Of a stretch of 64,000 bases of DNA, positions 54,933-63,934 are shown one piece after another. This DNA comes from an uncultured Victivallales bacterium (lineage in GTDB: Bacteria; Verrucomicrobiota; Lentisphaeria; Victivallales; UBA1829): positions 46,534-110,533 of the forward strand of contig CALXRL010000100.1 in NCBI GenBank assembly GCA_944390735.1. The letters are read 5' to 3'. The position numbers were made by a program, and so were the translations under genes. The stretch's first letter is position 1, and each line of letters opens with the position of its first letter. The notes under the pieces are model-generated. The model searched no databases, was not told the origin of the DNA, and was given only the letters and a program-made list of their open reading frames with translations.

Positions 54933-55993
54933 CGGCGGCAGAAGCGGAGAAGATCGGATTCGCGTTCCGGCGGGACGGCGTCGCAGAGAACAAAGCGTTC
55001 GGGGTGTCCGGTCGCGTCCATGATCCGGGAGGCTCCGTCGAAATCGCCTCCGGGGGCAAGCCAGATTTTTTTTCCGGCGTTCGCAATCTCCCGGTAGATC
55101 GGTTCCCACTCCGTGAAGGGCGGATTTCCGGCGCCGGGGACCCATTGAATTCCGCCGAGCCGCTCCTCGGCAAGCAGCTGCGGAAGATGCGGCAGTTCAC
55201 CCTTGCCGTCAAGATGATAGAAACTGCGGTCCAGACGGCGGCAGGAGGCGGAAATCTCCGGAAGAACGAACTCCGCAAACATCTCCGGCGAAATCATGTA
55301 GGAGAAATCGCACTGGAGCATGTAGTACGGTTTCGACGAGAAGATTCCATCCCAGGCGCTCCACCCGGGATTCTTCTTCAGAAGCGAATGAAAGAAGTCA
55401 AAGGCTTGGAACCAGGCGTCATGGATCTCCCAGGTGAGGCGTTTGACCTCGTCGGGAGAATCGTAGAGCGCGAACAGGAGCGCTTCTCCCGGAAGAAAGG
55501 TGCTGAGAATATCAAGCGCTCCGCCGAAATCCGTGATCCCGACCTGGATTCTTCCGTTCAGCATCCGGTTCGCCGCCCGGCAGAGGGATTCCAGGCGTTG
55601 AAACCACGGAGCGTTCCGGTCGAGGGAAAGATGAATGTGTTCCGGATCGGCGCCTTCCCAGCGCCCCGGAGTGAACCAGACCGTGTCCATGCCGTTGTGC
55701 CCTTCGCCGCCGAGCATTGCCGCCAGCACGCCGGGTCCGAAATTCAGCCAGAAGGAAGGATAGGAGCCTTCCGGATAGGTAAATGCGGAAAGCCAGGTTT
55801 CCTCCTCTTCGAGAATCTGCTCCGGGGGCGTGGAGAAGTCGTACATGGAAAGATAGCTCTTCGGGGGGAGCGCCGTTCCTCCTTTCGGCGGCTCGATGCG
55901 GATGTTGAAGAGCGGGGTGTCCGATTCTCCGTTCCACCAGGCGTCCCAGAGGGCGGAACAGCGGTTCCAGTCGAAAGCGTGGGGAGTTGTCAT
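54917..55993 (-). CDS. UroD/MtaA-family methyltransferase-like protein
   Basis: The 358-residue protein resembles the uroporphyrinogen decarboxylase superfamily in its second half (GITDFGGALDILSTFLPG, DFSYMISPEMFAEFVLPEI, YHLDGKGELPHLPQLL). True HemE arginine motifs at the N-terminus are not visible, so it is not heme UroD. Relatives include corrinoid methyltransferases (MtaA/CmuA type) and large uncharacterised groups in Lentisphaerota and Planctomycetes. There is no signal peptide. It is divergent from a second family member at 56177. The reaction is unknown. Confidence 0.75.
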   Translation of the reverse strand: MTTPHAFDWNRCSALWDAWWNGESDTPLFNIRIEPPKGGTALPPKSYLSMYDFSTPPEQILEEEETWLSAFTYPEGSYPSFWLNFGPGVLAAMLGGEGHNGMDTVWFTPGRWEGADPEHIHLSLDRNAPWFQRLESLCRAANRMLNGRIQVGITDFGGALDILSTFLPGEALLFALYDSPDEVKRLTWEIHDAWFQAFDFFHSLLKKNPGWSAWDGIFSSKPYYMLQCDFSYMISPEMFAEFVLPEISASCRRLDRSFYHLDGKGELPHLPQLLAEERLGGIQWVPGAGNPPFTEWEPIYREIANAGKKIWLAPGGDFDGASRIMDATGHPERFVLCDAVPPERESDLLRFCRRYGAE

Positions 55994-56176
55994 TCTGCTG
56001 CGTCTCCTGTTTTTTCATACTGTACACGTCGGAGGGAAAATCCTCTTTCTGCATATTGAGCTGGTTTGCTTTATATTGTTCTGGCGGATGAGTTGAAAAG
56101 GAGAGCTTCTCCCGTTAGATTATCCGAAAAGAAGTACGGAACCGGGGAAATGTTCAACCAACAGATGGAGGTTTCC

Positions 56177-57304
56177 ATGTCGATCACACCCTGTCGTCCC
56201 CCGTGGCCGGGCCGGATGACCGCCCGCGAACGGTTCAATCGCCAGATGCACTACCGGAGTTTCGACCGCTGTTTCAATATGGAGTTCGGATACTGGGACG
56301 AAAACTTCACCCAGTGGGAGCTCTTCCGCAAAAACGGGATCCGCAACAACGAGGAGGCGGATCTCTTTTTCAGTTTTGATCCGATCCGCACCGTCAGCGG
56401 CAGAATCTGGATGAATCCCGAGTTCGAACGGAACGTGATCGAAGTGCGCGGCGACAGAAAGATCATGACCGATTCCAACGGAGTTCTGATCGAGGTCCCG
56501 CTTGATGGGCACGATACGATTCCACACTATCTGCGTTCCTCCATTGTCACGCCCGATGACTGGAAACGCTGCAAGGAGGAGCGTTTCCGCCGGGAGGATC
56601 CCGCGCGGCGCGTGGATATCGCGGCACTGAAAGCGGCGCATCCGGTGGATCGCGATTATCCGCTGGGAGTCGATTGCGGTTCCATGATCGGACGGATCCG
56701 CGACATGCTCACGTTTGAAGGACTGGCCTATGCGATGTTCGACTATCCTGAAATGGTGGAGGATATGGTGGAGACCTGCTGTTTGCTTGTCGAAGATTTC
56801 CTGGATCAGGTTCTTCCACATTTCCAGTTCGATTTTGCCAGCGGCTGGGAGGACATCTGCTTCAAGAACGGTCCCATTGTGACGGTCGACTTTTTCCGGG
56901 ACATCGTGATGCCCCGCTACAAGCGCATCCGCAGAAAGCTGGACCGGTACGGCATTGATCTCTGGTATACGGACTGCGACGGCGATGTGCGTCCGATTCT
57001 TCCTTATTTTCTGGAAGGGGGAATCAATTGTCTGTTCCCGTTTGAAGTGATGGGCTGTTCCCATCCGGGGGAGCTGCTCGACCGGTATGCGGGCCGTCTG
57101 CGGATCATGGGCGGGGTGGACAAGATCCAGCTGGGCGCCGGACCGGAGGCGATCAAACGGTATCTGGAGACGCTGGTGCCCTACGTCGAGCGCGGCGGAT
57201 ACATTCCGTTCTGCGATCATCGCTGTCCGCCGAACGTGAAGGAGCAGGATTATCTGTATTATCTGGACTTGAAGCAGAAAATGTTCGGAATGAAGGAGGC
57301 GTGA
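56177..57304 (+). CDS. UroD/MtaA-family methyltransferase-like protein
   Basis: The 375-residue protein starts at 56177 with GGAGG six bases upstream. It has the family N-terminus RMTARERFNRQMHYRSFDR, then PLGVDCGSMIGRIRDMLTFEGL, FASGWEDICFKNGPIV, YTDCDGDVRPILPYFLEGGIN and GGVDKIQLG. These fit the UroD-like fold rather than HemE itself. The divergent neighbour at 54917 is a distant paralogue, so the two may act on related substrates or as a pair. A hairpin follows the stop. The reaction is unknown; methyl or carboxyl transfer is a family-based guess. Confidence 0.78.
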   Translation: MSITPCRPPWPGRMTARERFNRQMHYRSFDRCFNMEFGYWDENFTQWELFRKNGIRNNEEADLFFSFDPIRTVSGRIWMNPEFERNVIEVRGDRKIMTDSNGVLIEVPLDGHDTIPHYLRSSIVTPDDWKRCKEERFRREDPARRVDIAALKAAHPVDRDYPLGVDCGSMIGRIRDMLTFEGLAYAMFDYPEMVEDMVETCCLLVEDFLDQVLPHFQFDFASGWEDICFKNGPIVTVDFFRDIVMPRYKRIRRKLDRYGIDLWYTDCDGDVRPILPYFLEGGINCLFPFEVMGCSHPGELLDRYAGRLRIMGGVDKIQLGAGPEAIKRYLETLVPYVERGGYIPFCDHRCPPNVKEQDYLYYLDLKQKMFGMKEA

Positions 57305-57307
57305 CAT

Positions 57308-57331
57308 CTCTTCCCGGATCGGACGGGAGAG
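57308..57331. terminator. Possible terminator between convergent genes
   Basis: CTCTTCCCG pairs with CGGGAGAG (one bulge) around a 7-base loop, four bases after the UroD-like stop. A pyrimidine-rich stretch follows, but not a pure T-run. Confidence 0.45.
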
Positions 57332-57357
57332 CCGCCTCTCTTTTCCTCTTCCATTTT

Positions 57358-58041
57358 TCAGGAGATCCGGAAGCGGAGAGCGTGCCGCGGGGAGGTCCCC
57401 TGCGGCTGCGGAATCGGAGTCCGAAGAGCTTCCAGTTCGGCAGACGGCTCTTCCAAGCGGGAATCGGGGGAAATGGGAGTCGGGTCTTCTGTCCGGGCGC
57501 AGTAGATCCGGTGCGGCATAATTTTGCCATCGACCACCTTGTCATAGACGCCCGCCGGCTCCATGCCGAGTCGTTCCGCCACCCGGATGGAACGATGATT
57601 CGACGGACGGATCTCCGCAATCACACGGGGAACGCGCAGTTCCCGGAACGCATACTCCAGACACGCCTTTCCTCCTTCCGCGGCATAGCCTTTGCCCCAT
57701 TGTTTCCGTTGCAGCATCCATCCGATTCCGGCATGGACTTTTCCTTCGATCTCCTCCGGAAGAATTCCGAGCTGCCCGATGTTTTCTCCGGTGGTCCGGT
57801 CGAACGCCAGCCAGTAGCCGAAGCCGAAATCCCGATAGCGGATGCGGTTCCGGTCGATCCACTCCCGCACCTCGTTGTCGGAGAAGGTGCGTTCCCAGGC
57901 ATCCATGACCTCGGGATCCTGAAGCATGGCGCAGAGCAGGGGAAAGTCCTTCCGTGTCATTTCCCGCAGGATCAGCCGGGGGGATTTTGTGATGATCCTG
58001 CCGCACGGGACGGATGGTGAAATTTCAGGATGAGTTTTCAT
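57358..58041 (-). CDS. GNAT-family N-acetyltransferase (RimJ-like)
   Basis: The 227-residue protein has the GNAT acetyl-CoA fold of the RimJ/RimL type: RLILREMTRKDFPLL at strand 1, GIGWMLQRKQWGKGYAAEGGKACLEYAF (motif A, acetyl-CoA binding) and IRPSNHRSIRVAERLGMEPAG (motif B). A proline-rich C-terminal tail of about 45 residues is not part of the domain. The substrate may be a protein N-terminus or a small amine; nothing nearby specifies it. Confidence 0.88.
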   Translation of the reverse strand: MKTHPEISPSVPCGRIITKSPRLILREMTRKDFPLLCAMLQDPEVMDAWERTFSDNEVREWIDRNRIRYRDFGFGYWLAFDRTTGENIGQLGILPEEIEGKVHAGIGWMLQRKQWGKGYAAEGGKACLEYAFRELRVPRVIAEIRPSNHRSIRVAERLGMEPAGVYDKVVDGKIMPHRIYCARTEDPTPISPDSRLEEPSAELEALRTPIPQPQGTSPRHALRFRIS

Positions 58042-58076
58042 CGCGGATTCTGCTGTCGTAACCGAAGAATGTTCTG

Positions 58077-58117
58077 AAAAAAGAACCCGCGCGAAATCGG
58101 AAGATTCACGCGGGCTC
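58077..58117 (-). terminator. Rho-independent terminator after nagB
   Basis: On the minus strand, GAGCCCGCG pairs with CGCGGGTTC and is followed by six T residues. It ends the uxaC-nagB transcript. Confidence 0.88.
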
Positions 58118-58143
58118 TGCGAAACGGAGAAAAAGGAAAAGAG

Positions 58144-58929
58144 TTACCGGTAATCCGCCCATTCGGGTTCGTTCTGGAAGATCCAGTGATAGTAATCCTT
58201 GCCCTGGAGTTTCTCTGCGGCGGCCTCATCGACGATCACGGTGCATTTCGGATGCAGCTGGAGCGCCGTGGCGGAAACCATGCTGGTGATGGGGCCTTCC
58301 ACCGCTTTCGCGATGATGTCGGCTTTCTCCGCTCCGGTGGCGAGCATGAGAATGCGGCGGGCCTCCAGAATGGTGCCGACCCCCATGGTAAGCGCGCGTT
58401 TCGGCATATCCTCCGGATGCGGGAAAAGCGGCGCGTTCTGGGCAATGGTGACAGGCGTCAGCGCCTTGGCACGGGTCCGCGAGGCCAGCGAGGAGAGCGG
58501 CTCGTTGAATCCGATGTGTCCGCTGCGGCCGATTCCAAGCAGCTGAAGATCAATTCCTCCGCACTCCTTCATGCGCTTCTCGTAGAGCTCGCACTCCAGA
58601 TCCAGATCCGGAGCGTTGCCGTGGGGAAGATGGGTGTTGCGCAGATCAATGTTGACCTTCGAAAACAGATGCTTGTTCATATAGGAACGGTAGGTGTTGG
58701 GATCGTTCTCCGGCAGTCCGATGTACTCATCCAGATTGAAGGAACGGCAGAGGGAGAAATCGAGTCCTTCGCTGCGGTGCATTTCGGCGAGGACGGCATA
58801 GAGATTTTCCATGGTCCGTCCGGTCGCAAGCCCGAGTGTGGATGCGGGTTTGCGCCGGATCTGGGCGGCGATGAGCCGGCTGGTCAGAAGAGTCGCCTTC
58901 TCTTCACTCGGCATGATGATGACTTCCAT
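58144..58929 (-). CDS. nagB: Glucosamine-6-phosphate deaminase
   Basis: NagB converts glucosamine-6-phosphate to fructose-6-phosphate and ammonia in the cytoplasm. The 261-residue protein has GLATGRTMENLY (phosphate site), FNLDEYIGL with the catalytic Asp, and GIGRSGHIGFNEP with the catalytic His. The length is standard. It lies 15 bases after uxaC and ends at a terminator, so uxaC and nagB form one operon that handles uronic acid and amino sugar together. GGAG precedes the ATG by eight bases. Confidence 0.95.
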   Translation of the reverse strand: MEVIIMPSEEKATLLTSRLIAAQIRRKPASTLGLATGRTMENLYAVLAEMHRSEGLDFSLCRSFNLDEYIGLPENDPNTYRSYMNKHLFSKVNIDLRNTHLPHGNAPDLDLECELYEKRMKECGGIDLQLLGIGRSGHIGFNEPLSSLASRTRAKALTPVTIAQNAPLFPHPEDMPKRALTMGVGTILEARRILMLATGAEKADIIAKAVEGPITSMVSATALQLHPKCTVIVDEAAAEKLQGKDYYHWIFQNEPEWADYR

Positions 58930-58944
58930 TGCGGCTTCTCCCTG

Positions 58945-60312
58945 TTAGACGTTGAAGAACTTTTTCGGTTCCGAGTAACACATCATGATGGCAAGTTTTT
59001 CCGCCACGTCGTAGGGCATTCTGCCGAGCCGGACCTTGTTGGCAAGCACGTTGGCCAGGACGCGGCGGAACATCTCGAAGCGCGAGGCGTAGGAGAGGAT
59101 CTTGCGCGAGTCGGAAACCATTCCTCCGAAGTTCGCATACAGATCCACATTGCCGATGTAATCCAGCTGAGTGCTCATGCCGTAGGGGGTGTCGTTGAGC
59201 CACCAGGCGGAACCGAGGCGGACGTTTTTGCCGAACGCTCTGGCGACCGCCGCAAGCGACGCCTCGTGGCAGGGCTCCAGACAGTAGAGGACAATCTTGA
59301 GCTTGTCGTCAAAATGATTCAGAAAACTGCACAGCGGTTTGACAATGTCGATGTAGAATTCGCTGACATCTCCTCCGACGTCCGGTCCGAGCGCCTTGAA
59401 AAGCGAATCCCGGACATTTCGCACCACGCCCATGTGCATCTGATAGACCCATCCCGCGCGCATATCCATTCCGGCGACCTGGAGCGTGAGGTAATCCTGA
59501 TAGGTGTCGATTTCCGCCTGAGTCGGCGTTCCGCCTGCGAGGACCTTCCGGAAGACGGCTTCCGCCTCTTCGAGCGTTGCGGTCCCGGGCAGGGGATGAG
59601 GTGTGTCGTGATCGCTTGCGCGGCATCCTTTTTCGGCAAAGAAATCATGGGATTTCTGAAGCACGTCGACCAGGGTTTTCACACTGTCGATGGAGGTGTC
59701 GAAGCGTTTTCCGAGCGTTTCGATGTATTCCCGGAAGCCGGGGAAGTGGATGCGCATGGCCTTGTCGGGGCGCCAGGTCGGACGCAGGATCGTTCTGCCG
59801 GCTTTCGCATTGACCTGTTCGTGATATTCCAGCGTATCGGCGGGATCGTCCGTGGAACACATGACTTCGACGTTCATTTTTTTCAGGAGTTCCAGCGGTT
59901 TGAAGTCCGGTTCCGCGAGCTTCTCATTGACCTTCTGCCAGATGCGTTCCCCGGAATCGGCGCAGAGCATTTCACGGATGTCGAAGCGTCTGCGCAGATC
60001 CAGATGGATCCATTCGTAGACGGGATTTCCGGCGATTTCCGGCATGACCCGCGCCAGTTCCATCCATTTTTCCTTCGGGGACGCATTCCCGGTGATGAAG
60101 GTTTCTTCGACGCCGCGTTTGCGCATGACTTCCCAGACGTAGTGGTCGGTGGCGGCGAAAACCTGCCAGGCATCCGAATAGTTGTTGTTTTCCGCGATTT
60201 CCTTCACGTCGGCATGATTGTGCGGGTCAATGACGGGCAGATCCTTGACGGAGCTGTAAATCGCAAGAGAGACTTCGCTTTCCAGCAGATACTTGTCATC
60301 CATGAATCCCAT
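58945..60312 (-). CDS. uxaC: Glucuronate (uronate) isomerase
   Basis: UxaC isomerises D-glucuronate to D-fructuronate and D-galacturonate to D-tagaturonate. The 455-residue protein has the amidohydrolase-type metal motif PHNHAD (His31, His33), STDDPAD, RPTWRPD, a HPLPG segment and GSAWWLNDTPYGMSTQLDYIG at the C-terminal active site. GAGGAAAT precedes the start. It is cotranscribed with nagB; a uronate-plus-hexosamine pairing suits glycosaminoglycan-like substrates. No uxaB, uxuA or kdgK gene lies nearby. Confidence 0.95.
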   Translation of the reverse strand: MGFMDDKYLLESEVSLAIYSSVKDLPVIDPHNHADVKEIAENNNYSDAWQVFAATDHYVWEVMRKRGVEETFITGNASPKEKWMELARVMPEIAGNPVYEWIHLDLRRRFDIREMLCADSGERIWQKVNEKLAEPDFKPLELLKKMNVEVMCSTDDPADTLEYHEQVNAKAGRTILRPTWRPDKAMRIHFPGFREYIETLGKRFDTSIDSVKTLVDVLQKSHDFFAEKGCRASDHDTPHPLPGTATLEEAEAVFRKVLAGGTPTQAEIDTYQDYLTLQVAGMDMRAGWVYQMHMGVVRNVRDSLFKALGPDVGGDVSEFYIDIVKPLCSFLNHFDDKLKIVLYCLEPCHEASLAAVARAFGKNVRLGSAWWLNDTPYGMSTQLDYIGNVDLYANFGGMVSDSRKILSYASRFEMFRRVLANVLANKVRLGRMPYDVAEKLAIMMCYSEPKKFFNV

Positions 60313-60501
60313 GGGGATTTCCTCCTCTCAAATTAAGATCGGTTGTGTGTTTCCGTTCCGTTTCCGGAGAACAATATAGCTCCGGAGGAATGTTTTTTCC
60401 AGCCTGCGGGAGAATTTTCACAAGATTCTGCTTTCATCTGCGGAAAGTGGATGTATATTACGGAACGGGAAAAGTGCAACGTTAACAATCTTGAGGTAAA
60501 C

Positions 60502-61560
60502 ATGGCGCGCAAAACTGCAAAAAAGACTTCGACATACAAGGATGCCGGAGTGGATATCGATCTCGCGACGGAACTTCTTTCCAGGGTGAAGAAAAAACTT
60601 TCCATGGCAAAGCGGCCGGAGATGCTTGCTCCGATCGGGGGATTCGGCGGACTTTTCCAGATTGATCTGAAGAAATATAAAAATCCGGTTCTGGTCTCCA
60701 GCATCGACGGAGTCGGCACAAAACTCATGGTCGCCGCTCTGATGCAGAAATACGATACCGTGGGTCATGATATTGTCAACCACTGCGTGAATGACATCAG
60801 CGTGCAGGGTGCGGAGCCGGTCTTCTTCCTGGACTACATCGGAATCGGCAAACTGCGCAGTCCCCTGTACGAAGAGGTGCTCGGGGGCATTGCGGACGCC
60901 TGCCGCAAGGTCGGCTGCGCCGTGCTCGGCGGCGAGACCGCGGAAATGCCCGGCATGTATGGAAACGATTTCGATCTTGTCGGCGTCATCAACGGAATCG
61001 TGGAGAAGGACCGGATCATCACGGGGGAAAAGATCCGGCCGGGACACGTCGCGATCGGACTTCCCTCCAACGGACTGCATACGAACGGATTCAGTCTTGC
61101 GCGCCAGGTTCTCTTCCATACCTGCCGCTATGATGTCGATACCGAACTTGCGGAACTGAATCACGAATCCATCGGGGAGGCGCTTTTGAAACCCCACACC
61201 TGCTACTGGCCCGCCGTCAAGGCGGCGATGGAGTCGGGACTTTCGCTTGACGGAATTGCGCACATCACCGGCGGCGGACTGTATGACAATGTGCCGCGCA
61301 TCCTGCCGAAAAATGTCGATGCGGTCTTCCACAAGAGTTCCATCAAGAAAGCTCCGCCGATTTTCAAACTCATCACAGAGGCGGGGAACATCGACGATTC
61401 CGAAGCCTACCGTGTTTTCAACATGGGCGTTGGAATGGTCTGGTTCGTTCCTGCGGACGAGGCAAAACAGGCGGTTGCAATCTGCAAAAAGGCCGGATTC
61501 AAGGCCTTTGTCTGCGGCGAAGTGGTCAAGGGCAAAAAGAAATCCATTGTTGTGGACTGA
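60502..61560 (+). CDS. purM: Phosphoribosylformylglycinamidine cyclo-ligase
   Basis: PurM makes aminoimidazole ribotide from FGAM with ATP, the fifth step of purine synthesis; its product is also the ThiC substrate. The 352-residue protein has TYKDAGVDID at the start, GGFGGLFQ, SSIDGVGTKL, GHDIVNHCVNDI, GAEPVFFLDYIG, GGETAEMPGMY and a late HITGGGL-DNVPRIL. GAGG lies six bases before the ATG. It is a single-gene unit closed by a strong terminator. Confidence 0.96.
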   Translation: MARKTAKKTSTYKDAGVDIDLATELLSRVKKKLSMAKRPEMLAPIGGFGGLFQIDLKKYKNPVLVSSIDGVGTKLMVAALMQKYDTVGHDIVNHCVNDISVQGAEPVFFLDYIGIGKLRSPLYEEVLGGIADACRKVGCAVLGGETAEMPGMYGNDFDLVGVINGIVEKDRIITGEKIRPGHVAIGLPSNGLHTNGFSLARQVLFHTCRYDVDTELAELNHESIGEALLKPHTCYWPAVKAAMESGLSLDGIAHITGGGLYDNVPRILPKNVDAVFHKSSIKKAPPIFKLITEAGNIDDSEAYRVFNMGVGMVWFVPADEAKQAVAICKKAGFKAFVCGEVVKGKKKSIVVD

Positions 61561-61587
61561 TTCTTCTGGTCTTTTCGAAAAAGGGAG

Positions 61588-61626
61588 AAATCCGCATCGG
61601 GTGTTCCGGTGCGGATTTTTTGTTTT
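61588..61626 (+). terminator. Rho-independent terminator after purM
   Basis: A 13-base stem with one G-T pair (AAATCCGCATCGG with CCGGTGCGGATTT) around a 5-base loop is followed by a T-rich tract. Confidence 0.93.
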
Positions 61627-61758
61627 CCTGATCTCTTTTCCGGGGAAAAGGGGAGGGAAAGTTGTGAAAAAAACGGAATGAAAAACTTGAATTCCGGATG
61701 ATTTCATGGTACTTTTTATATTCAAAATTTTCTGAATGGGAAACAACGGGAACACATT

Positions 61759-62829
61759 ATGGATCTGCAAGAGCTCAGAATCAAGATTGATTCCATCGAC
61801 CGGGGAATCGTGCGGCTTCTCAACGACCGATACGAGGTGGTGAAACAGGTCGGGGAATGGAAACGGGAAAGAGGAGAGCCCATCTACGTTCCGGAACGGG
61901 AGAAGGCTCTGCTGGAAAAACTGGAAACGCTCAACCGGGGACCGATGCCGAATTCGACGCTTCGGGCCGTGTACCGGGAGATCATGTCGGGGGCGCTTCG
62001 GCTGGAGAATCCGCTGAAGGTGGCATTTTTCGGTCCGGAGGCGACTTTTACGCATCTTGCCGCGAAAATGAAGTTCGGTCACGGGGTTGACTACATTTCC
62101 AAAGGGACGATTGCCGATGTGTTTCATGCGGTGGAATCCGGGAAATGCGATTATGGATGCGTTCCCGTGGAAAACTCCACGGAAGGAGTGGTCAACTACA
62201 CGCTGGACATGCTGATGGATTCCTCGGTGAAAATCTGTGCGGAGATCAATATGCGGATTCAGCAGTGTCTGCTTTCCAATGCGGAGCGGTCGAAGATCAA
62301 GGTGGTGTACAGTCATGCGCAGTCGCTGGGACAGTGCCGGAACTGGCTGGCGGAGCATCTGCCGGGAGTGGAGACGGTTTCGGTTGTCAGCAATTCGCGC
62401 GCGGCGGATCTGGCGTCCCGGGAAGAGGGGGCGGCGGCCATCGGCAGCGAACTGGCCGCGGATGCCTACGGACTGAAAATCGTGGAGAAGGGCATTCAGG
62501 ACAATCCCAACAACACCACTCGTTTTCTGGTGACCGGGACCCAGGAGGTGAAGCCGTCCGGGAAGGACAAGACCTCCATCTGTTTTGCGATCAAGGACCG
62601 GGTCGGAGCGCTTTACGACTGTCTGCTTCCGTTCAAGCATGCGGGCGTTACGCTCACGATGATTGAGAGTCGTCCCTCGAAGCGCAGAAACTGGGAATAT
62701 CTCTTTTTTGTCGATATGCTTGGCCATGCGACGAATCCGGAAATCGCCGCGGCCCTGGGAGAACTGAATACACTGGCGCATTCTCTCAAAGTGCTCGGCA
62801 GCTATCCCTGCGCCATCCCTCTGGAGTAA
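61759..62829 (+). CDS. pheA: Bifunctional chorismate mutase/prephenate dehydratase
   Basis: The P-protein converts chorismate to prephenate and then to phenylpyruvate for phenylalanine synthesis. The 356-residue protein has an AroQ chorismate mutase domain (about 1-85, LRIKIDSIDRGIVRLLNDR), a prephenate dehydratase domain (about 90-270, FFGPEATFTHLAA, PVENSTEGVV, NNTTRFLV) and a C-terminal ACT domain (about 278-350, with ESRPSKRRNWEY at the phenylalanine site). Feedback control by phenylalanine is therefore expected. The gene lies alone, 26 bases before the ABC ATPase. Confidence 0.95.
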   Translation: MDLQELRIKIDSIDRGIVRLLNDRYEVVKQVGEWKRERGEPIYVPEREKALLEKLETLNRGPMPNSTLRAVYREIMSGALRLENPLKVAFFGPEATFTHLAAKMKFGHGVDYISKGTIADVFHAVESGKCDYGCVPVENSTEGVVNYTLDMLMDSSVKICAEINMRIQQCLLSNAERSKIKVVYSHAQSLGQCRNWLAEHLPGVETVSVVSNSRAADLASREEGAAAIGSELAADAYGLKIVEKGIQDNPNNTTRFLVTGTQEVKPSGKDKTSICFAIKDRVGALYDCLLPFKHAGVTLTMIESRPSKRRNWEYLFFVDMLGHATNPEIAAALGELNTLAHSLKVLGSYPCAIPLE

Positions 62830-62854
62830 GTAGAAAGACAGAAAGTGTGAAATC

Positions 62855-63655
62855 ATGACAGACACCGCAATTGAAATCAAAAACGCGACCGTGAAACTGG
62901 AGGGCTATGAGGCGCTCCACGATTTCTGCCTGACCATCGGACGCGGGGAACACTGGTTCATTCTGGGACCGAACGGCGCGGGAAAAACCACGCTGGTCAA
63001 ACTGATGCTGGGACTTGTCTGGCCGCTGTATGGCGCAACGATTTCCATTCTCGGCAACCGCTATGGGGCATGCGACATCTTTGAGATCCGCAAAAAAGTC
63101 GCCTGGGCCAGTCCTTTTCTGAACACCTGGGCCGCCGACAACTCCTATCGTCGCTGGACCGCGCTTGAGGTGGTCCTTTCCGGACTGGATTCCACGGTCG
63201 GCTTTTTCCGGGAGGCGGAATCCTGGGAGCTGGACAAGGCGCGCGAGGCTCTGGAAATGATTCAGGGCGGCAGCATTGCCGATCGTTATTTTGACCGGCT
63301 CTCTTCCGGGGAACAGGTGAAAGCGATCATTGCCCGTGCTCTGATCTCCGATCCGGAGCTCGTCATTCTGGATGAAACCTGTGTCTATCTCGATCTTACC
63401 AGCCGTGAGATTCTGCTGAAGGCGATTGATGCGCTTGCCGCACGGAAAAACTCGCCCACCATGGTTTTCATCACTCAGCGCATTGAGGAGATTACGAAAA
63501 GTTTTGATCGTGGTCTTATTCTGAAAGACGGCCGGGTTTACAAACAGGGACTCCGGGAGGAGATCCTGACCGCGGAGAATCTTCATGAAACCTTCGGTAT
63601 GCCGATTCAGCTGATTGAAGCGCCGAATGGACGGATCTGGCCGGTTCTCCAGTAA
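62855..63655 (+). CDS. ABC transporter ATP-binding protein
   Basis: The 266-residue ATPase has Walker A GPNGAGKT (residues 38-45), signature LSSGEQ in place of LSGGQ, and Walker B LVILDET with Asp-Glu. No membrane partner is encoded nearby. The sequence resembles the stand-alone ModF/YlmA-type ATPases, which often have the same SSGE signature, so it may not be a transporter part. The gene follows pheA by 25 bases in the same direction. Confidence 0.85.
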   Translation: MTDTAIEIKNATVKLEGYEALHDFCLTIGRGEHWFILGPNGAGKTTLVKLMLGLVWPLYGATISILGNRYGACDIFEIRKKVAWASPFLNTWAADNSYRRWTALEVVLSGLDSTVGFFREAESWELDKAREALEMIQGGSIADRYFDRLSSGEQVKAIIARALISDPELVILDETCVYLDLTSREILLKAIDALAARKNSPTMVFITQRIEEITKSFDRGLILKDGRVYKQGLREEILTAENLHETFGMPIQLIEAPNGRIWPVLQ

Positions 63656-63691
63656 TTGCCGTCGACTCTTTTCCGGGATCGCAAAGAGGTT

Positions 63692-63757
63692 GGAAAGAGG
63701 GGAGCGCGAGGGGAGAAGAACCGCTTTTCAAAGCGGTTTTCGCCTCTCGCCTCTTTT
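63692..63757. repeat. Hairpin-forming direct repeat, copy 1
   Basis: This 66-base unit matches 63935-64000 with one difference. It can fold into one long interrupted hairpin: AAAGAGG with CCTCTTT outside, GCGAG with CTCGC in the middle, and a perfect CCGCTTT/AAAGCGG core. Confidence 0.85.
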
Positions 63758-63770
63758 TATAGAGTTTCGT

Positions 63771-63920
63771 GCGAAGCATGACCGGCGTCTCGCCGCCGGA
63801 CCGCGACAAGGACAAAGTCCTTGACCCGGGAAAAATGCTGGCGCATTTTTCCGCCCTAACACATTCCGGCACCCTTTATGGTCTCTGCGAAGCGGGAGCC
63901 TTTGCGTGAAACGCAAAAGG
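63771..63920. repeat. Array of short perfect hairpins
   Basis: Between the two 66-base repeats lie four tight hairpins: CGGCG/CGCCG (loop TCT), CAAGGAC/GTCCTTG (loop AAA), GGAAAAATGC/GCATTTTTCC (loop TGGC) and TTTGCGT/ACGCAAA (loop GAA). GCGAAGC occurs at 63771 and at 63887. There is no gene. Confidence 0.7.
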
Positions 63921-63934
63921 CGTCAAAAGTTTCG

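Noticed and set aside
54917..57304. HemE uroporphyrinogen decarboxylases of heme synthesis
   Set aside because: The N-terminal arginine-containing HemE motifs are not visible, the two proteins are divergent from each other, and no other heme genes are nearby.
58186..62880. Long antisense frames opposite nagB/uxaC (plus strand) and opposite purM/pheA (minus strand)
   Set aside because: All four enzymes are unambiguous, and the opposite frames show only low-complexity, histidine- and arginine-rich sequence.
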